Shown here piece after piece: positions 30,815 through 39,858 of a DNA stretch of 53,049 nucleotides. The DNA is from Candidatus Sulfopaludibacter sp. SbA3 (lineage in GTDB: Bacteria; Pseudomonadota; Alphaproteobacteria; Caulobacterales; Hyphomonadaceae): assembly GCA_945888325.1 (NCBI GenBank), contig CAMDAC010000021.1:1-53049 (forward strand), written 5' to 3'. Under the pieces are notes generated by a model, which worked only from the letters and a program-made list of their open reading frames with translations, did not search any database and was not told where the DNA came from. Position 1 is the first letter of the stretch; each line of letters starts with the position of its first letter. A program made the translations under genes and the position numbers.

Positions 30815-31627
30815 ATGATCGACAATCCAGACATCGGCGCCCCAGCCCCCGCCTGGAAACGGCTTCGCTTTGAAGCGACCGCTGCAGCTGCAGAAGAGCC
30901 CTCACTGTCGAGCTATCTCAACGCCGCGATCCTCAACCACGCGACGCTCGGCCATGCGCTATCCTACCATCTGGCCGAAAAGCTCGCGAGCCCGGCGATG
31001 GCCACGCAGCAGGTCCGCCATGTGATTTCGGGCATCTACGACGGTGCGCCGGAACTGGTCGCCATGGCCGAAATTGATATGCAGGCCGTGCTGGAGCGCG
31101 ATCCCGCCGCCCGCGGCATGTTGCAGCCCTTCCTGTTCTTCAAAGGGTACCTTGCACTCCAGACCCACCGCATCGCACACCAGCTGTGGCGCCTCGGCCG
31201 CGAAACGCTGGCCTTCCATTTCCAGAGCCGCGCGTCGGAACTGTTTGATGTCGATATTCACCCCGCCGCCCGCATCGGGCGCGGGGTGATGCTCGACCAT
31301 GCCTCCGGGATCACGATTGGCGAGACGGCAGTCGTGGGGGATGGCTGTTCGCTGCTCCATGGTGTGACGCTCGGCGGGACCGGCAAGGAAGTCGGCGACA
31401 GGCACCCGAAGATCGGGCGCGGCGTCCTGCTCTCGGTCGGCGCCAAGATCCTCGGCAACATCACCGTCGGCGACGAAGCCAAGGTGGCCGCCGGCAGTGT
31501 GGTTCTCAAGGACGTGCCGGGCTATTGCACGGTGGCCGGGGTCCCCGCGAAAGTCGTTGCGGGCCCGACGTGCTGCCAGCCGGCTCAGACCATGGACCAG
31601 GGCCTCCCGGACACCGCCGAAACTTAG
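30815..31627 (+). CDS. cysE: Serine O-acetyltransferase
   Basis: CysE makes O-acetylserine from serine and acetyl-CoA, the carbon skeleton for cysteine. The 270 residues contain an N-terminal helical domain and a left-handed hexapeptide-repeat domain starting at about DIHPAARIGRG. The catalytic region is MLDHASGITIGETAVVGDG followed by LLHGVTLGGTGK. AGGAG precedes the ATG. A small DUF3126 gene follows after 84 bases, a pairing seen in other alphaproteobacteria. A short dyad (CTTTGC/GCAAAG, 31651-31670) lies in that gap. Confidence 0.96.
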   Translation: MIDNPDIGAPAPAWKRLRFEATAAAAEEPSLSSYLNAAILNHATLGHALSYHLAEKLASPAMATQQVRHVISGIYDGAPELVAMAEIDMQAVLERDPAARGMLQPFLFFKGYLALQTHRIAHQLWRLGRETLAFHFQSRASELFDVDIHPAARIGRGVMLDHASGITIGETAVVGDGCSLLHGVTLGGTGKEVGDRHPKIGRGVLLSVGAKILGNITVGDEAKVAAGSVVLKDVPGYCTVAGVPAKVVAGPTCCQPAQTMDQGLPDTAET

Positions 31628-31711
31628 AATGGCTACCTTGCAGCGCAGCACTTTGCTCAGGCGCGCAAAGCGTCTAGTCTCGCCGCGTATTGATTTGGTT
31701 CAGGAAATCCC

Positions 31712-31927
31712 ATGATAAACAAAGAAGAAACCCTGCGCCTTGAGGCTTATCTCAAGGAGAAGCTGAATCCCGGCCTGCGCCTTCTTTCGCGCGACAAGCT
31801 GAACGATTCCCTCGAAGTCTACCTCGGCGCCGAGTTCCTGGCCGTCGTCTACAAGGACGAGGAAGAGGGCGAGACCTCGTACCAGTTCATGATGACGGTC
31901 CTCAAGGAAGACATCATGGGCGGCTGA
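31712..31927 (+). CDS. DUF3126 family small protein
   Basis: This 71-residue acidic, soluble protein of unknown function matches the DUF3126 family of alphaproteobacteria by its pattern LEAYLKEKLNPGLRL, LEVYLGAEFLAVVYKDEEEGE and SYQFMMTVLKEDI. It has no signal peptide or membrane segment. AGGAAA precedes the ATG. It follows cysE and ends four bases before the convergent sua5 gene. The repeated association of this family with cysE suggests a link to sulfur metabolism, but that is inference. Confidence 0.9.
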   Translation: MINKEETLRLEAYLKEKLNPGLRLLSRDKLNDSLEVYLGAEFLAVVYKDEEEGETSYQFMMTVLKEDIMGG

Positions 31928-31931
31928 GCGA

Positions 31932-32879
31932 TCAGCCTGCCTCGCGGTACGCCGCGCGCTCCAACCGGTCATTGATGGCTTCGCCGAGCCCCGCTGTGGG
32001 GATCGGCGAAACCGCAATGCGTCCGAACTGCGTGTCGAGGCTGCGCAGCATCTCGAACAGGTTGGCGGCGGCTTCGACGAGGTCGCCGGAGGTCGAAAGG
32101 CTGAGGTCTCCAGGCACGAACGGCCCAAAGGCGAGGAAGCCTTCGCCGTCTTCGCGCGCCGTTGCATTCAAGCGGAGACGTGCCCTCGGGGCATAGTGGG
32201 ATTTCATCTGGCCGGGCGCATTGATGCCCGCCTCGCTGCTATAGGGCCGCACGCTGCGGCCAAGTCTTGCAGAGATCGTTTCCGTGGCAACACCGCCCGG
32301 CCGGAGCAGGACCGGTTCGCCGTCTTGAAAGCCGAGGATCGTGGATTCCATCCCGACATCGCACGGGCCGCCGTCGAGGATCAGGCTGATGCGTTCGCCC
32401 AGATCTTCTGCGACATGCTCGGCGCGAGTGGGGCTGACATGGCCGGAACGGTTGGCTGAAGGCGCGACAAGCGGTCGCCCGGACACTTCGATCAGGGCAG
32501 CCGCCGCGCGGTGTTTGGGCCATCGCACAGCAAGGGTCTCCAGACCGGCCCGGGCAAGATCGGACACGCGGCCACCTGACCTGGCTGGAAGGACGAGGGT
32601 CAACGGGCCCGGCCAGAATGCTTCGGCGCAGGTGCGCGCCAGCGGCGAAAATTCCGCTTCGCGTTCCGCCATTTCCCAGGACGAGACATGCGCGATCAGC
32701 GGGTTGAAACGGGGGCGTCCCTTCGCTTCGTAAAGCCGGGCGACTGCTTCAGGGTTGGCGGCATCAGCGGCGAGGCCGTAGACCGTCTCGGTCGGGATCG
32801 CGACGAGGCCGCCCTCGCTGAGGATCTCGGCGGCAAGGGCAATCGTTTCCGGAAGGATAGGGACAATCGGCGCGGTCAT
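31932..32879 (-). CDS. L-threonylcarbamoyladenylate synthase (Sua5 type)
   Basis: Sua5/TsaC2 makes threonylcarbamoyl-AMP from threonine, bicarbonate and ATP, the first step of tRNA t6A. The 315 residues comprise the YrdC domain (IPTETVYGLAADA, KGRPRFNPL, PLVAPSANRSGHVSPT) and a C-terminal Sua5 domain. They are joined by the linker motif APGQMKSHYAPRARL that closes over the active site. The single TsaC domain form is absent from the window. It lies 43 bases downstream of the cytochrome b561-YceI gene on the same strand. TsaE, which acts later in the pathway, is at 8858. Confidence 0.95.
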   Translation of the reverse strand: MTAPIVPILPETIALAAEILSEGGLVAIPTETVYGLAADAANPEAVARLYEAKGRPRFNPLIAHVSSWEMAEREAEFSPLARTCAEAFWPGPLTLVLPARSGGRVSDLARAGLETLAVRWPKHRAAAALIEVSGRPLVAPSANRSGHVSPTRAEHVAEDLGERISLILDGGPCDVGMESTILGFQDGEPVLLRPGGVATETISARLGRSVRPYSSEAGINAPGQMKSHYAPRARLRLNATAREDGEGFLAFGPFVPGDLSLSTSGDLVEAAANLFEMLRSLDTQFGRIAVSPIPTAGLGEAINDRLERAAYREAG

Positions 32880-32922
32880 GTCGCGGCCATACCACCCCTC
32901 AGCGGTGACACAAACGGTGCCT

Positions 32923-34119
32923 TTACCGTGTGCGCGTGGCGCGGCCCGAGATCGATACGGTCACCTCGTCCGCGACGTACTTTGCATCGGCGTCCGATGT
33001 CTGGCCCATATCCAGCGCCTTGCGCGAGAAAGTGGCCGAACCTTCCAAGCGCGCCTCGTCTCCATCGATATCGAGCGTGAATGTAAGCGGCACGCTCACC
33101 GGCTTGCCTTTGAGGGTCAGCGTTGCCGTGGCCTGATAGCCGTCAGCAGCTTGCTTGAAATCGCCAAGCTCAACGGTCGCCTGCGGAAACTGGGAGGCGT
33201 TGAACCATTCGCGGCCCTTCAGGCTGTCATCGTAAAGCTTCTTGCCCGTTTTGGCCGTGCGGGTATCGACGGAAACCTGCACTTGCGAAGTTTCGAGCGC
33301 TTCCGGATCGAAAGCTACATCTGCCGTCCAAGCCTCGAACACACCTTCGAATTCATTGCCCTCGTGCAGGCCCGAGAATGCGATCTCCGACTTTTCGTAG
33401 TCGACAATCCAGTTCGCCTGAGTGGCGGCTCCTGAAGCACCCGAGGGCGGTGGGCTTGGGTTGGCGGGGCCAGAGCCCAGCAAGGCCATGGTCGCGATTG
33501 CGGCAAACAGGGCCGCGCTGCCGCCAAATGCGAACAGGAAGCCCTTAGGCGGCAGGGCAGGCGGGTTCGGTTTGCCGAACAGGCCGGGCAGCATCTTCTT
33601 GAGAACGCCGTCTTCGGCGCCAAACTCATGCTTCACGGCCCCGGCAACATGCAGCGCGAGAAGGCCGATGATCACCCAGGCGCCCTTGCTGTGGAAGAAC
33701 TCGACGAATTCGTAGAGGTCCTTGCTGATCAGCCCTTCGGTGAAGGGGAGATGGGGCCAGCTGACCAGGCCGTAGAGCACCGTTGCGACCTGGAAAGGCG
33801 AGACGGACACCATCAGCCAGCCGCCCATCGGGATGCCGAACATCAAGACATAAAACGCAATATGCACGGCATGCGAGGCCGTCTTCTCGAGCTTCGGCAT
33901 GCCGTCGGGCAGCGGCGGCGGCGGATTGGCGAAGCGCCAGGCGAGCCGCGCAAGCGCGAGGAACAGGATCGTGATGCCGATCGACTTGTGAAGCTGAAAG
34001 CGTGCCTCGTTGTCTTCCATGTTCCAGCCCAGCCAGATCATGAACAGCAGCAGCGCCGCCATCGCCCAGTGAAGGGCAATGGCGACGCCGGTATACCGTG
34101 AGGACGTTTCAGTGTTCAT
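32923..34119 (-). CDS. Cytochrome b561 fused to a YceI domain
   Basis: The 398-residue protein joins two domains. Residues 1-210 form a four-helix bacterial cytochrome b561, a quinol-linked di-heme membrane protein. Candidate heme histidines are H17 (ALHW), H44 (LHKSIG), H143 and H157. After another hydrophobic segment (KGFLFAFGGSAALFAAIATMALLG) and a Pro/Gly/Ala linker comes a periplasmic YceI domain, a lipocalin-like fold that binds isoprenoid quinones or similar lipids. The separate YceI lipoprotein gene is immediately upstream, with a three-base gap. The fusion suggests electron exchange between the b561 hemes and a quinone held by YceI. Confidence 0.92.
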   Translation of the reverse strand: MNTETSSRYTGVAIALHWAMAALLLFMIWLGWNMEDNEARFQLHKSIGITILFLALARLAWRFANPPPPLPDGMPKLEKTASHAVHIAFYVLMFGIPMGGWLMVSVSPFQVATVLYGLVSWPHLPFTEGLISKDLYEFVEFFHSKGAWVIIGLLALHVAGAVKHEFGAEDGVLKKMLPGLFGKPNPPALPPKGFLFAFGGSAALFAAIATMALLGSGPANPSPPPSGASGAATQANWIVDYEKSEIAFSGLHEGNEFEGVFEAWTADVAFDPEALETSQVQVSVDTRTAKTGKKLYDDSLKGREWFNASQFPQATVELGDFKQAADGYQATATLTLKGKPVSVPLTFTLDIDGDEARLEGSATFSRKALDMGQTSDADAKYVADEVTVSISGRATRTR

Positions 34120-34122
34120 TCG

Positions 34123-34833
34123 TTACGGAGCAATCACTTCGAGGAATTCGGTCTGGATGATGACTTCCACCTCATCGCCCACAAAGGCAAGGTTCTCGCT
34201 CATGCCGAAATCCGAACGCTTCAGCGTCGTCGTGGCGGAGAACCCGATCCGGTCTTGATCCGGCGCCCAGGGAAGCTGGACCATGCCGTTATAGGTGACG
34301 TCGAGTGTCACCGGCTTGGTCACACCGAGGAAGGTCAGGTCGCCCGTTACCGTGCCGGTGTTTGGGCTGGACTGGGCCGCGCTGGTGGACTTGAACGTGA
34401 TCTGCGGGTGGGCAGTTCCGTTGAACCAGCTCGGGCTCTTGCCGAGGTCCTCGTTCCAGGTCTCGAAGGCGCTGTCCGGGTGCGTGCCTTTGTAGTCGCC
34501 CACAAAGTCGGTTTCGACCGAGAGCGGATCGATAGTCACTTCAACCGAGTTGGCCGCCAGGTCAGCGGGATTGAACGCCAGCGTTGCGTCAACGGTCGTG
34601 AAACGCGCGGTGTACTTCGACACGCCGAGATGGTTCACGCGCCAGATAACGGAGGTGTGGGTGGGATCGACCTTGTAGGTTGCGGCCTGGCCATAGGCGA
34701 CTTCAGCAGCTGGGGCGGTTTCGGTGGCTGCGGCCTCAACGGCCGGCGCGGCAGCTTCAGGCGCTGCCGTCTCGGCGGCAGGCGTGCACGCAGCGAGCAC
34801 AAGCGCGCTCGCGGAAATCAGGAAAAGTCTCAT
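34123..34833 (-). CDS. YceI family lipoprotein
   Basis: The 236-residue protein has a lipoprotein signal with lipobox LVLAAC. A low-complexity Ala/Glu/Pro-rich linker follows, then a YceI domain (DPTHTSVIWRVNHLGVSKYTARF, and TVTGDLTFLGVTKPVTLDVTYNG). YceI proteins bind polyisoprenoids in the periplasm. The ATG at 34833 has GGAG nine bases upstream and gives a clean signal peptide; a longer frame to 34899 would not. It is the first of two co-directional YceI genes and is probably co-transcribed with the b561 fusion. Confidence 0.93.
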   Translation of the reverse strand: MRLFLISASALVLAACTPAAETAAPEAAAPAVEAAATETAPAAEVAYGQAATYKVDPTHTSVIWRVNHLGVSKYTARFTTVDATLAFNPADLAANSVEVTIDPLSVETDFVGDYKGTHPDSAFETWNEDLGKSPSWFNGTAHPQITFKSTSAAQSSPNTGTVTGDLTFLGVTKPVTLDVTYNGMVQLPWAPDQDRIGFSATTTLKRSDFGMSENLAFVGDEVEVIIQTEFLEVIAP

Positions 34834-34952
34834 TGTGTTCGTCTCCAAAATGCCCAACGGGTCGCGCACACACCTAGTGCAGACTTTTCGGGCGCGCATC
34901 AGTTAAGCTATCACCCGGCACGCATAACTCCTATCCACGACACGGAATTCCG

Positions 34953-36725
34953 ATGGCCTATGACGCCCCGATCGATGAAATTGAGTTTTCCCTCAAGGAG
35001 ATAGCCGGGCTCGGCAAACTGGCTGGTCTTCCCGGTCTCGGTGCCTACGACGACGATATTGTCCGTCCGATCCTGGAGGAGGCCGCCAAACTCGCCAGCG
35101 AAGTGTTGGCGCCGCTGAACCCGACGGGTGATTCGCAGGGCGCAAGGCTGGGCGATGAAGGCGTGATCGCACCGGACGGGTTCAAGGCCGCCTACGACGC
35201 CTTTCGCGCAGGTGGCTGGATGGGCCTTGCCGCGCCGGAAGAGTGGGGCGGGCAGGGCCTGCCGCGCGCGCTCGCCCTCGGCGTGATGGAAATGTTTCAC
35301 TCGGCCAACATGGCGTTCGGCCTTTGCCCAATGCTGAGCTACGGCGCCGTCGAAGCCTTGCTCGCCCATGGAACGGACGGCCAGAAGAAGACCTACCTGC
35401 CGAAACTCGTCGCCGGTGACTGGACCGGGACGATGAACCTGACCGAGCCGCAGGCCGGCAGTGATGTCGGCGCGCTGACCACCAAGGCGGCGCCGAATGC
35501 AGATGGCAGCTACGCCATTACCGGGCAGAAAATCTACATCACCTGGGGTGATCACGATCTCGCCGAGAACATCATCCATATGGTGCTTGCGCGTTTGCCC
35601 GGTGCGCCAAAGGGTTCGAAGGGAATCTCTCTTTTCCTCGTTCCCAAGTTTCTGGTGAACGCCGACGGATCGCTGGGCGCTCGCAATTCTGTGCGCTGCA
35701 TCGGGCTGGAGAAGAAGATCGGTATCCATGCGAGCCCGACGTGCGTGATGGACTATGCCGGAGCAACCGGCTGGCTGATCGGGGAGGCCAACAAGGGTCT
35801 CGCCTGCATGTTCACGATGATGAACTCCGCGCGGCTGAATGTCGGGCTTGAAGGCGTCGGCGTCGGGGAGGCGGCCTACCAGGCGGCCTTCAACTACGCG
35901 AAGGACCGCAAGCAGGGTTCCGCCGAAGGCGTGTCCGGCCCGGCGCCCATTCTGCACCACGCGGATGTACGCCGTACACTGATTACCATGCGCGCCCGCG
36001 TCGCAGCCGCGCGGGCCATCTGCTACGCCTGCGGCGTCTCGGCAGACCTCGCGCATGCTTCCGACGTGCCATCGGTTCGCGCCGCGGCCAAGGCCCGGGA
36101 AGACCTGCTGACGCCTATCGCCAAGGCATGGAGCACCGACATGGGTGTCGATGTTGCAAGTCTCGGCGTGCAGGTGCATGGCGGCATGGGCTTCATGAGC
36201 GAGACCCTCGCCGCGCAGCTGTACCGGGACGCCCGGATCGCGCCGATCTATGAAGGCACCAACGGTATCCAGGCCATAGACCTGGTGGGCCGGAAGATCA
36301 CCGGCAATGGCGGCGCCTCGATGCGGGCGATGCTTGTGGAAATCGACGAAACGGTCCGCCTCGCGCGCTCCACCAACGACCCGCAATTCGTTCAGCTGGC
36401 GGAGCGTCTCTGGGCCGCTTCCAAGGCGCTGGCGGAAACGACCGACTGGATGCTCGCGCGCATGAAGGCCGAGGAGCAGGACAAGGCGCTGGCCGGAGCG
36501 ACAGCCTACCTCGCGCTCGCCGGCGATGTGATCGGCGGCCATTTCCTCGCGCGTGCGGCACTTGCGGCGCGGCAGAAGGATCCGGACATCCGGGCCCGGC
36601 AGATGGCGCTCGCAGGCTTCTTCGCCGAAACGTCGCTGGCGTCCGCACCGGGACGCGTACCCGGCATCACCGAAGGCGGCGACCGCTTCCTCGACAATAG
36701 CCGCGCACTCTTTGGAATCGATTAG
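34953..36725 (+). CDS. Acyl-CoA dehydrogenase (large, DmdC/FadE-like)
   Basis: This 590-residue FAD enzyme oxidises an acyl-CoA to its trans-2-enoyl form. It is the long type with an extra C-terminal domain of about 140 residues, as in 3-methylmercaptopropionyl-CoA dehydrogenase DmdC. Visible motifs are MNLTEPQAGSDVG for flavin and substrate binding and YEGTNGIQAIDLVGRK with the catalytic base E434. Long-chain acyl-CoA dehydrogenases share this form, so a role in DMSP breakdown is only a possibility. The start is divergent from the YceI gene, and the pseudouridine synthase starts 3 bases after its stop. Confidence 0.93.
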   Translation: MAYDAPIDEIEFSLKEIAGLGKLAGLPGLGAYDDDIVRPILEEAAKLASEVLAPLNPTGDSQGARLGDEGVIAPDGFKAAYDAFRAGGWMGLAAPEEWGGQGLPRALALGVMEMFHSANMAFGLCPMLSYGAVEALLAHGTDGQKKTYLPKLVAGDWTGTMNLTEPQAGSDVGALTTKAAPNADGSYAITGQKIYITWGDHDLAENIIHMVLARLPGAPKGSKGISLFLVPKFLVNADGSLGARNSVRCIGLEKKIGIHASPTCVMDYAGATGWLIGEANKGLACMFTMMNSARLNVGLEGVGVGEAAYQAAFNYAKDRKQGSAEGVSGPAPILHHADVRRTLITMRARVAAARAICYACGVSADLAHASDVPSVRAAAKAREDLLTPIAKAWSTDMGVDVASLGVQVHGGMGFMSETLAAQLYRDARIAPIYEGTNGIQAIDLVGRKITGNGGASMRAMLVEIDETVRLARSTNDPQFVQLAERLWAASKALAETTDWMLARMKAEEQDKALAGATAYLALAGDVIGGHFLARAALAARQKDPDIRARQMALAGFFAETSLASAPGRVPGITEGGDRFLDNSRALFGID

Positions 36726-36728
36726 ACC

Positions 36729-37697
36729 ATGGCCGCCTGGACGAAAACCTATGACGGCGCAGAGCCCGTCCGCATCAACAAGTGGCTGGCGCTGGAGGGC
36801 GTGTGCTCGCGCCGCGAAGCGGATGCCCTCATCGAACAGGGCCTTGTCGAGATCGATGGCAAGACGGTCACCGAACTCGGCGAGCGGATCGTCCCGGGAC
36901 AGACGATCAAGCTGAATTCCAAGGCGGCGCAGAAGCTCGACAACCAGCTCTCGATCGTCCTGAACAAACCCGTCGGCTACGTGTCCGGAACGCCGGAGCC
37001 CGGCGAGACGCCCGCCATCCGCCTGATCACCAAGGCCACGCTGAAAGGTGAAGCGCACGCGATCCCGGGGCGCAACAACAAGATGGCGCCCCTCGGACGG
37101 CTCGACAAAGACTCGCGCGGCCTCTTGATCCTGTCTGAGGACGGCGTGCTGGCCAAAGCCGTCATCGGACCACTCAGCGAAGTCGACAAGGAATATGTGG
37201 TCAAGGTGCTCGGCGAAATCACGCCGGAGAAATTGGCACTCCTCCGGCATGGCCTCGAGCTCGATGGCCGCAAGCTTCGCCCCGCGAAGGTCAACGCCGA
37301 AGGCAAGGACACGCTCCGGTTCGTCCTCTCCGAAGGCCGCAACCGTCAGATCCGGCGGATGTGTTCGCTCGTCCACCTCCGGGTCGCTGACTTGCAGCGC
37401 ATCCGCGTCGGCCCGGTCGAACTCGGCAACCTGCCGGAAGGCAAATGGCGCCCGCTCAGCCACAAGGAACGCGCGGCCCTGATCGCCGCCAGCGTCGGCA
37501 AGGCGGCAGAGGCCAAGTCAGCCAAGAAGGCACCTGCGCCGGGGCCGAAGGCGCGCAAGTCATCTGGCGGGAAGTCCAAGGAAGTGGCTTCGGAGCTCGC
37601 CCCGAAAGTTCCCTATCGCACCCGCAACTACGGCCTGACGGGGGAGGGCTTCCGCCGCACCAAGCTGCCGCCGCGGCCCCGCAACCCGATCAAATAG
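36729..37697 (+). CDS. 23S rRNA pseudouridine synthase (RluF-like)
   Basis: The 322-residue protein has an N-terminal S4 RNA-binding domain (RINKWLALEGVCSRREADALI) and an RsuA-type synthase domain. The catalytic D126 is in GRLDKDSRGLLIL, and the late motif NRQIRRMC is typical of RluF, which acts on U2604 of 23S rRNA. A basic tail rich in Lys, Pro and Ser follows (about residues 250-322), also common in RluF. RluB or RsuA are alternative names within the family. It starts 3 bases after the acyl-CoA dehydrogenase, so the pair is likely co-transcribed. Confidence 0.92.
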   Translation: MAAWTKTYDGAEPVRINKWLALEGVCSRREADALIEQGLVEIDGKTVTELGERIVPGQTIKLNSKAAQKLDNQLSIVLNKPVGYVSGTPEPGETPAIRLITKATLKGEAHAIPGRNNKMAPLGRLDKDSRGLLILSEDGVLAKAVIGPLSEVDKEYVVKVLGEITPEKLALLRHGLELDGRKLRPAKVNAEGKDTLRFVLSEGRNRQIRRMCSLVHLRVADLQRIRVGPVELGNLPEGKWRPLSHKERAALIAASVGKAAEAKSAKKAPAPGPKARKSSGGKSKEVASELAPKVPYRTRNYGLTGEGFRRTKLPPRPRNPIK

Positions 37698-37750
37698 CAT
37701 TCCCCTGCGTGACGGCTCGACGTGCCCTCTTGCCGGGGTATCGTCCCGGA

Positions 37751-38836
37751 ATGGATGGATTTGAATACGTGCCGACCAGCCGTTTCGGGCTGGATTACCC
37801 CTTCGGGGACGTGACGCCGGGCCTCGCCGAGACGATTCGGGTTGCGCCGGGGATCGAATGGGTGCGCATGCCGCTGCCCTTCTCGCTGAAGTTCATCAAT
37901 CTCTGGCTCATCGATGACGGCGACAGCTGGACCATCGTGGACACAGGCCTCCCGCTGCCGGAAACCAAATCCGCTTGGCGCGAACTGCTGGATGCCCGCG
38001 TCACGCCGCAGAAGCGGCTGAAGCGCGTCATCATCACCCACATGCACCCGGACCATGTCGGCAGCGCCGGCTGGCTCTGCCACAAGTACGGCGCCGAACT
38101 CTGGATGAGCCGTCTGGAATACATCACCTGCCGGATGCTGGTGGCCGATACCGGCCGTCAGGCGCCGCCGGTGGCCATCGAGTTCTACCGCCAGTCCGGA
38201 TGGGGCGAAGCGGCCCTTGAGAACTACAAGTCGCGCTTCGGCGGGTTCGGCCGGGGCGTGAGCCTGATGCCGGATGCCTACCACCGGCTGTCAGACCGTG
38301 ACACGTTCGAGATGGCCGGCTCCACCTGGCAGGTCATCATGGGTGCAGGCCATTCGCCCGAGCATGCCTGCCTCTACTGCCCGGAACGCAACATCCTGAT
38401 TTCCGGCGACCAGATCCTGCCGCGCATCTCGTCCAACGTATCGGTCCACCCAACTGAACCCGACGCCGATCCGTTGGCAGAATGGCTCGACAGTTGCCGC
38501 AAGCTCCTCAACGCGCTCCCGGAAGACTGCCTCGTCCTGCCGGCCCACAACGAGCCCTTCACCGGTGCCCACAAGCGCCTGCAGCACCTGATCGATGGCC
38601 ACGAAACGGCGCTCACGCGCCTGCGCCGGCGCCTCGAGAAGGGACCTGCCAACGTGCTGGACACGTTTGTCTCGGTGTTCGGCCGGGCGATCGAGGGCGA
38701 TGAACTCAGCATGGCCACCGGCGAGGCCCTTGCGCACCTGAATTACCTCAAACACCGGGGCGAACTGGCGATTTCCAGCTCCGAAAGCGGCGTGGCGCTT
38801 TACAACCTCGCCCATGTCGCCCAACCGGGCGAATAG
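37751..38836 (+). CDS. MBL-fold metallohydrolase with C-terminal winged helix
   Basis: The 361-residue protein carries the metallo-beta-lactamase zinc motif HMHPDH at residues 97-102, further ligands in GHSPEHACLYCP and ILISGDQILP, and a late histidine in LPAHNEPF. The last 60 residues (EALAHLNYLKHRGELAIS) resemble the winged-helix domain BLACT_WH found in LACTB2-like hydrolases. The ATG at 37751 begins the conserved part; the frame is open upstream through rluF in another phase. The substrate is unknown: a thioester, a phosphodiester and RNA are all possible in this superfamily. Confidence 0.88.
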   Translation: MDGFEYVPTSRFGLDYPFGDVTPGLAETIRVAPGIEWVRMPLPFSLKFINLWLIDDGDSWTIVDTGLPLPETKSAWRELLDARVTPQKRLKRVIITHMHPDHVGSAGWLCHKYGAELWMSRLEYITCRMLVADTGRQAPPVAIEFYRQSGWGEAALENYKSRFGGFGRGVSLMPDAYHRLSDRDTFEMAGSTWQVIMGAGHSPEHACLYCPERNILISGDQILPRISSNVSVHPTEPDADPLAEWLDSCRKLLNALPEDCLVLPAHNEPFTGAHKRLQHLIDGHETALTRLRRRLEKGPANVLDTFVSVFGRAIEGDELSMATGEALAHLNYLKHRGELAISSSESGVALYNLAHVAQPGE

Positions 38837-38914
38837 CAGTCTGACCCGGTATTTCGCCTTCGCAGAGCACGACCTTTTCGTCTAAGACTGGCCCCGAAGC
38901 GGATTCTTGAGGTC

Positions 38915-39766
38915 ATGATGCCGAGCGAAATCGACGCCCAGACCCAACCGGCGCCGCCAGCGTCCACTTGGGAAAAGGTCAAGCGGGAGCTGAAGGAGTG
39001 GGGCGCCACGCTGGCCATCGTCGCGCCGGCTTTCCTGCTGTTCACGGGCCTCCTCTACGAACAGCGCGTGATTCCCTCCGAAAGCATGGTACCGACTCTG
39101 GAAGTCGGCGACCGCGTCGCCGTTGCCAAATTTGCCTATGGATACGGGCGCTATTCTCTCCCGCTCAGCCTCGGCCGCTACCTGCCACTCGGCGAAGGCC
39201 GGTTTTTCCCCAGCACGCCCGAACGCGGCGAAGTGGTGGTTTTCGAACATACCCATTCCGACCGGGTCATGATCAAGCGTATCATCGGCCTGCCCGGCGA
39301 CACCGTGCAGATCCTGGGCGAGACCTTGATCATCAATGGTCAGCCAGTTGAGTCGGAATTTGTCCGTGAAGTGCGCTACGCCCCGGACAAGGAAGTCGTG
39401 ATCGAGCAGGTTCAGGAATGGACCGAAACGATCGGCGACCGGACTTGGACCACTCACAGGGGCCTCCGCGGCCGCCCGGTCTCGGATACCTTGCTCTTCG
39501 TCGTGCCGGAAGATCATCTGTTCCTGATCGGGGACAACCGCAACAATTCCTACGACAGCCGCGAACTCTCCGGCCATTGCCCGCCCATCAACGGCGTGGT
39601 CGACCGCGCTGGTTGCCCGCTGCGCGGCGATCCGGATGACGCCTCGATCGGTTTCGTCCCAACGGATCACCTGATAGGGCGCGCAGATACGGTGCTTCTG
39701 ACCTTCCACCGCTGCAAGCTGCAGGACGGCGAGGATTGCAAGAAGCGCGTCTGGCGCGGTCTTTAA
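38915..39766 (+). CDS. lepB: Signal peptidase I
   Basis: LepB removes signal peptides from exported proteins at the outer face of the inner membrane. In the 283-residue protein a single N-terminal membrane segment (residues 31-48) is followed by the catalytic pair S57 (IPSESMVPTL) and K121 (MIKRIIGLPGDTV), and by the box E motif GDNRNNSYDSR. Four cysteines in the periplasmic C-terminal third (GHCPP, AGCP, HRCK, EDCK) could form two disulfides. The usual rnc and era neighbours are absent, so this may be a second or relocated copy. Confidence 0.95.
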   Translation: MMPSEIDAQTQPAPPASTWEKVKRELKEWGATLAIVAPAFLLFTGLLYEQRVIPSESMVPTLEVGDRVAVAKFAYGYGRYSLPLSLGRYLPLGEGRFFPSTPERGEVVVFEHTHSDRVMIKRIIGLPGDTVQILGETLIINGQPVESEFVREVRYAPDKEVVIEQVQEWTETIGDRTWTTHRGLRGRPVSDTLLFVVPEDHLFLIGDNRNNSYDSRELSGHCPPINGVVDRAGCPLRGDPDDASIGFVPTDHLIGRADTVLLTFHRCKLQDGEDCKKRVWRGL

Positions 39767-39783
39767 CGCTGTCCGCTTCGCGC

Positions 39784-39800
39784 TTGCCCGAACCGGGCAA
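39784..39800 (+). terminator. Hairpin after lepB
   Basis: TTGCCCG pairs perfectly with CGGGCAA around a three-base loop, 17 bases after the lepB stop. There is no T run. It may be a weak terminator or an mRNA 3' end stabiliser before the next gene on the same strand. Confidence 0.3.
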
Positions 39801-39858
39801 CGCCGCTAGTCGGTTGAAGCAGGCGAGGGGCCTTGCCGGAACCACACGAGGAAGGACG

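Noticed and set aside
31651-31670. CTTTGC/GCAAAG dyad after cysE as a terminator
   Set aside because: The stem is six base pairs with no T run, and the next gene is on the same strand close by.
34911-37463. An 850-codon open frame on the minus strand across the acyl-CoA dehydrogenase and rluF genes
   Set aside because: It is antisense to two well-recognised genes, has Arg/Ala/Asp-rich composition with no motif, and such frames arise from GC-rich third positions.
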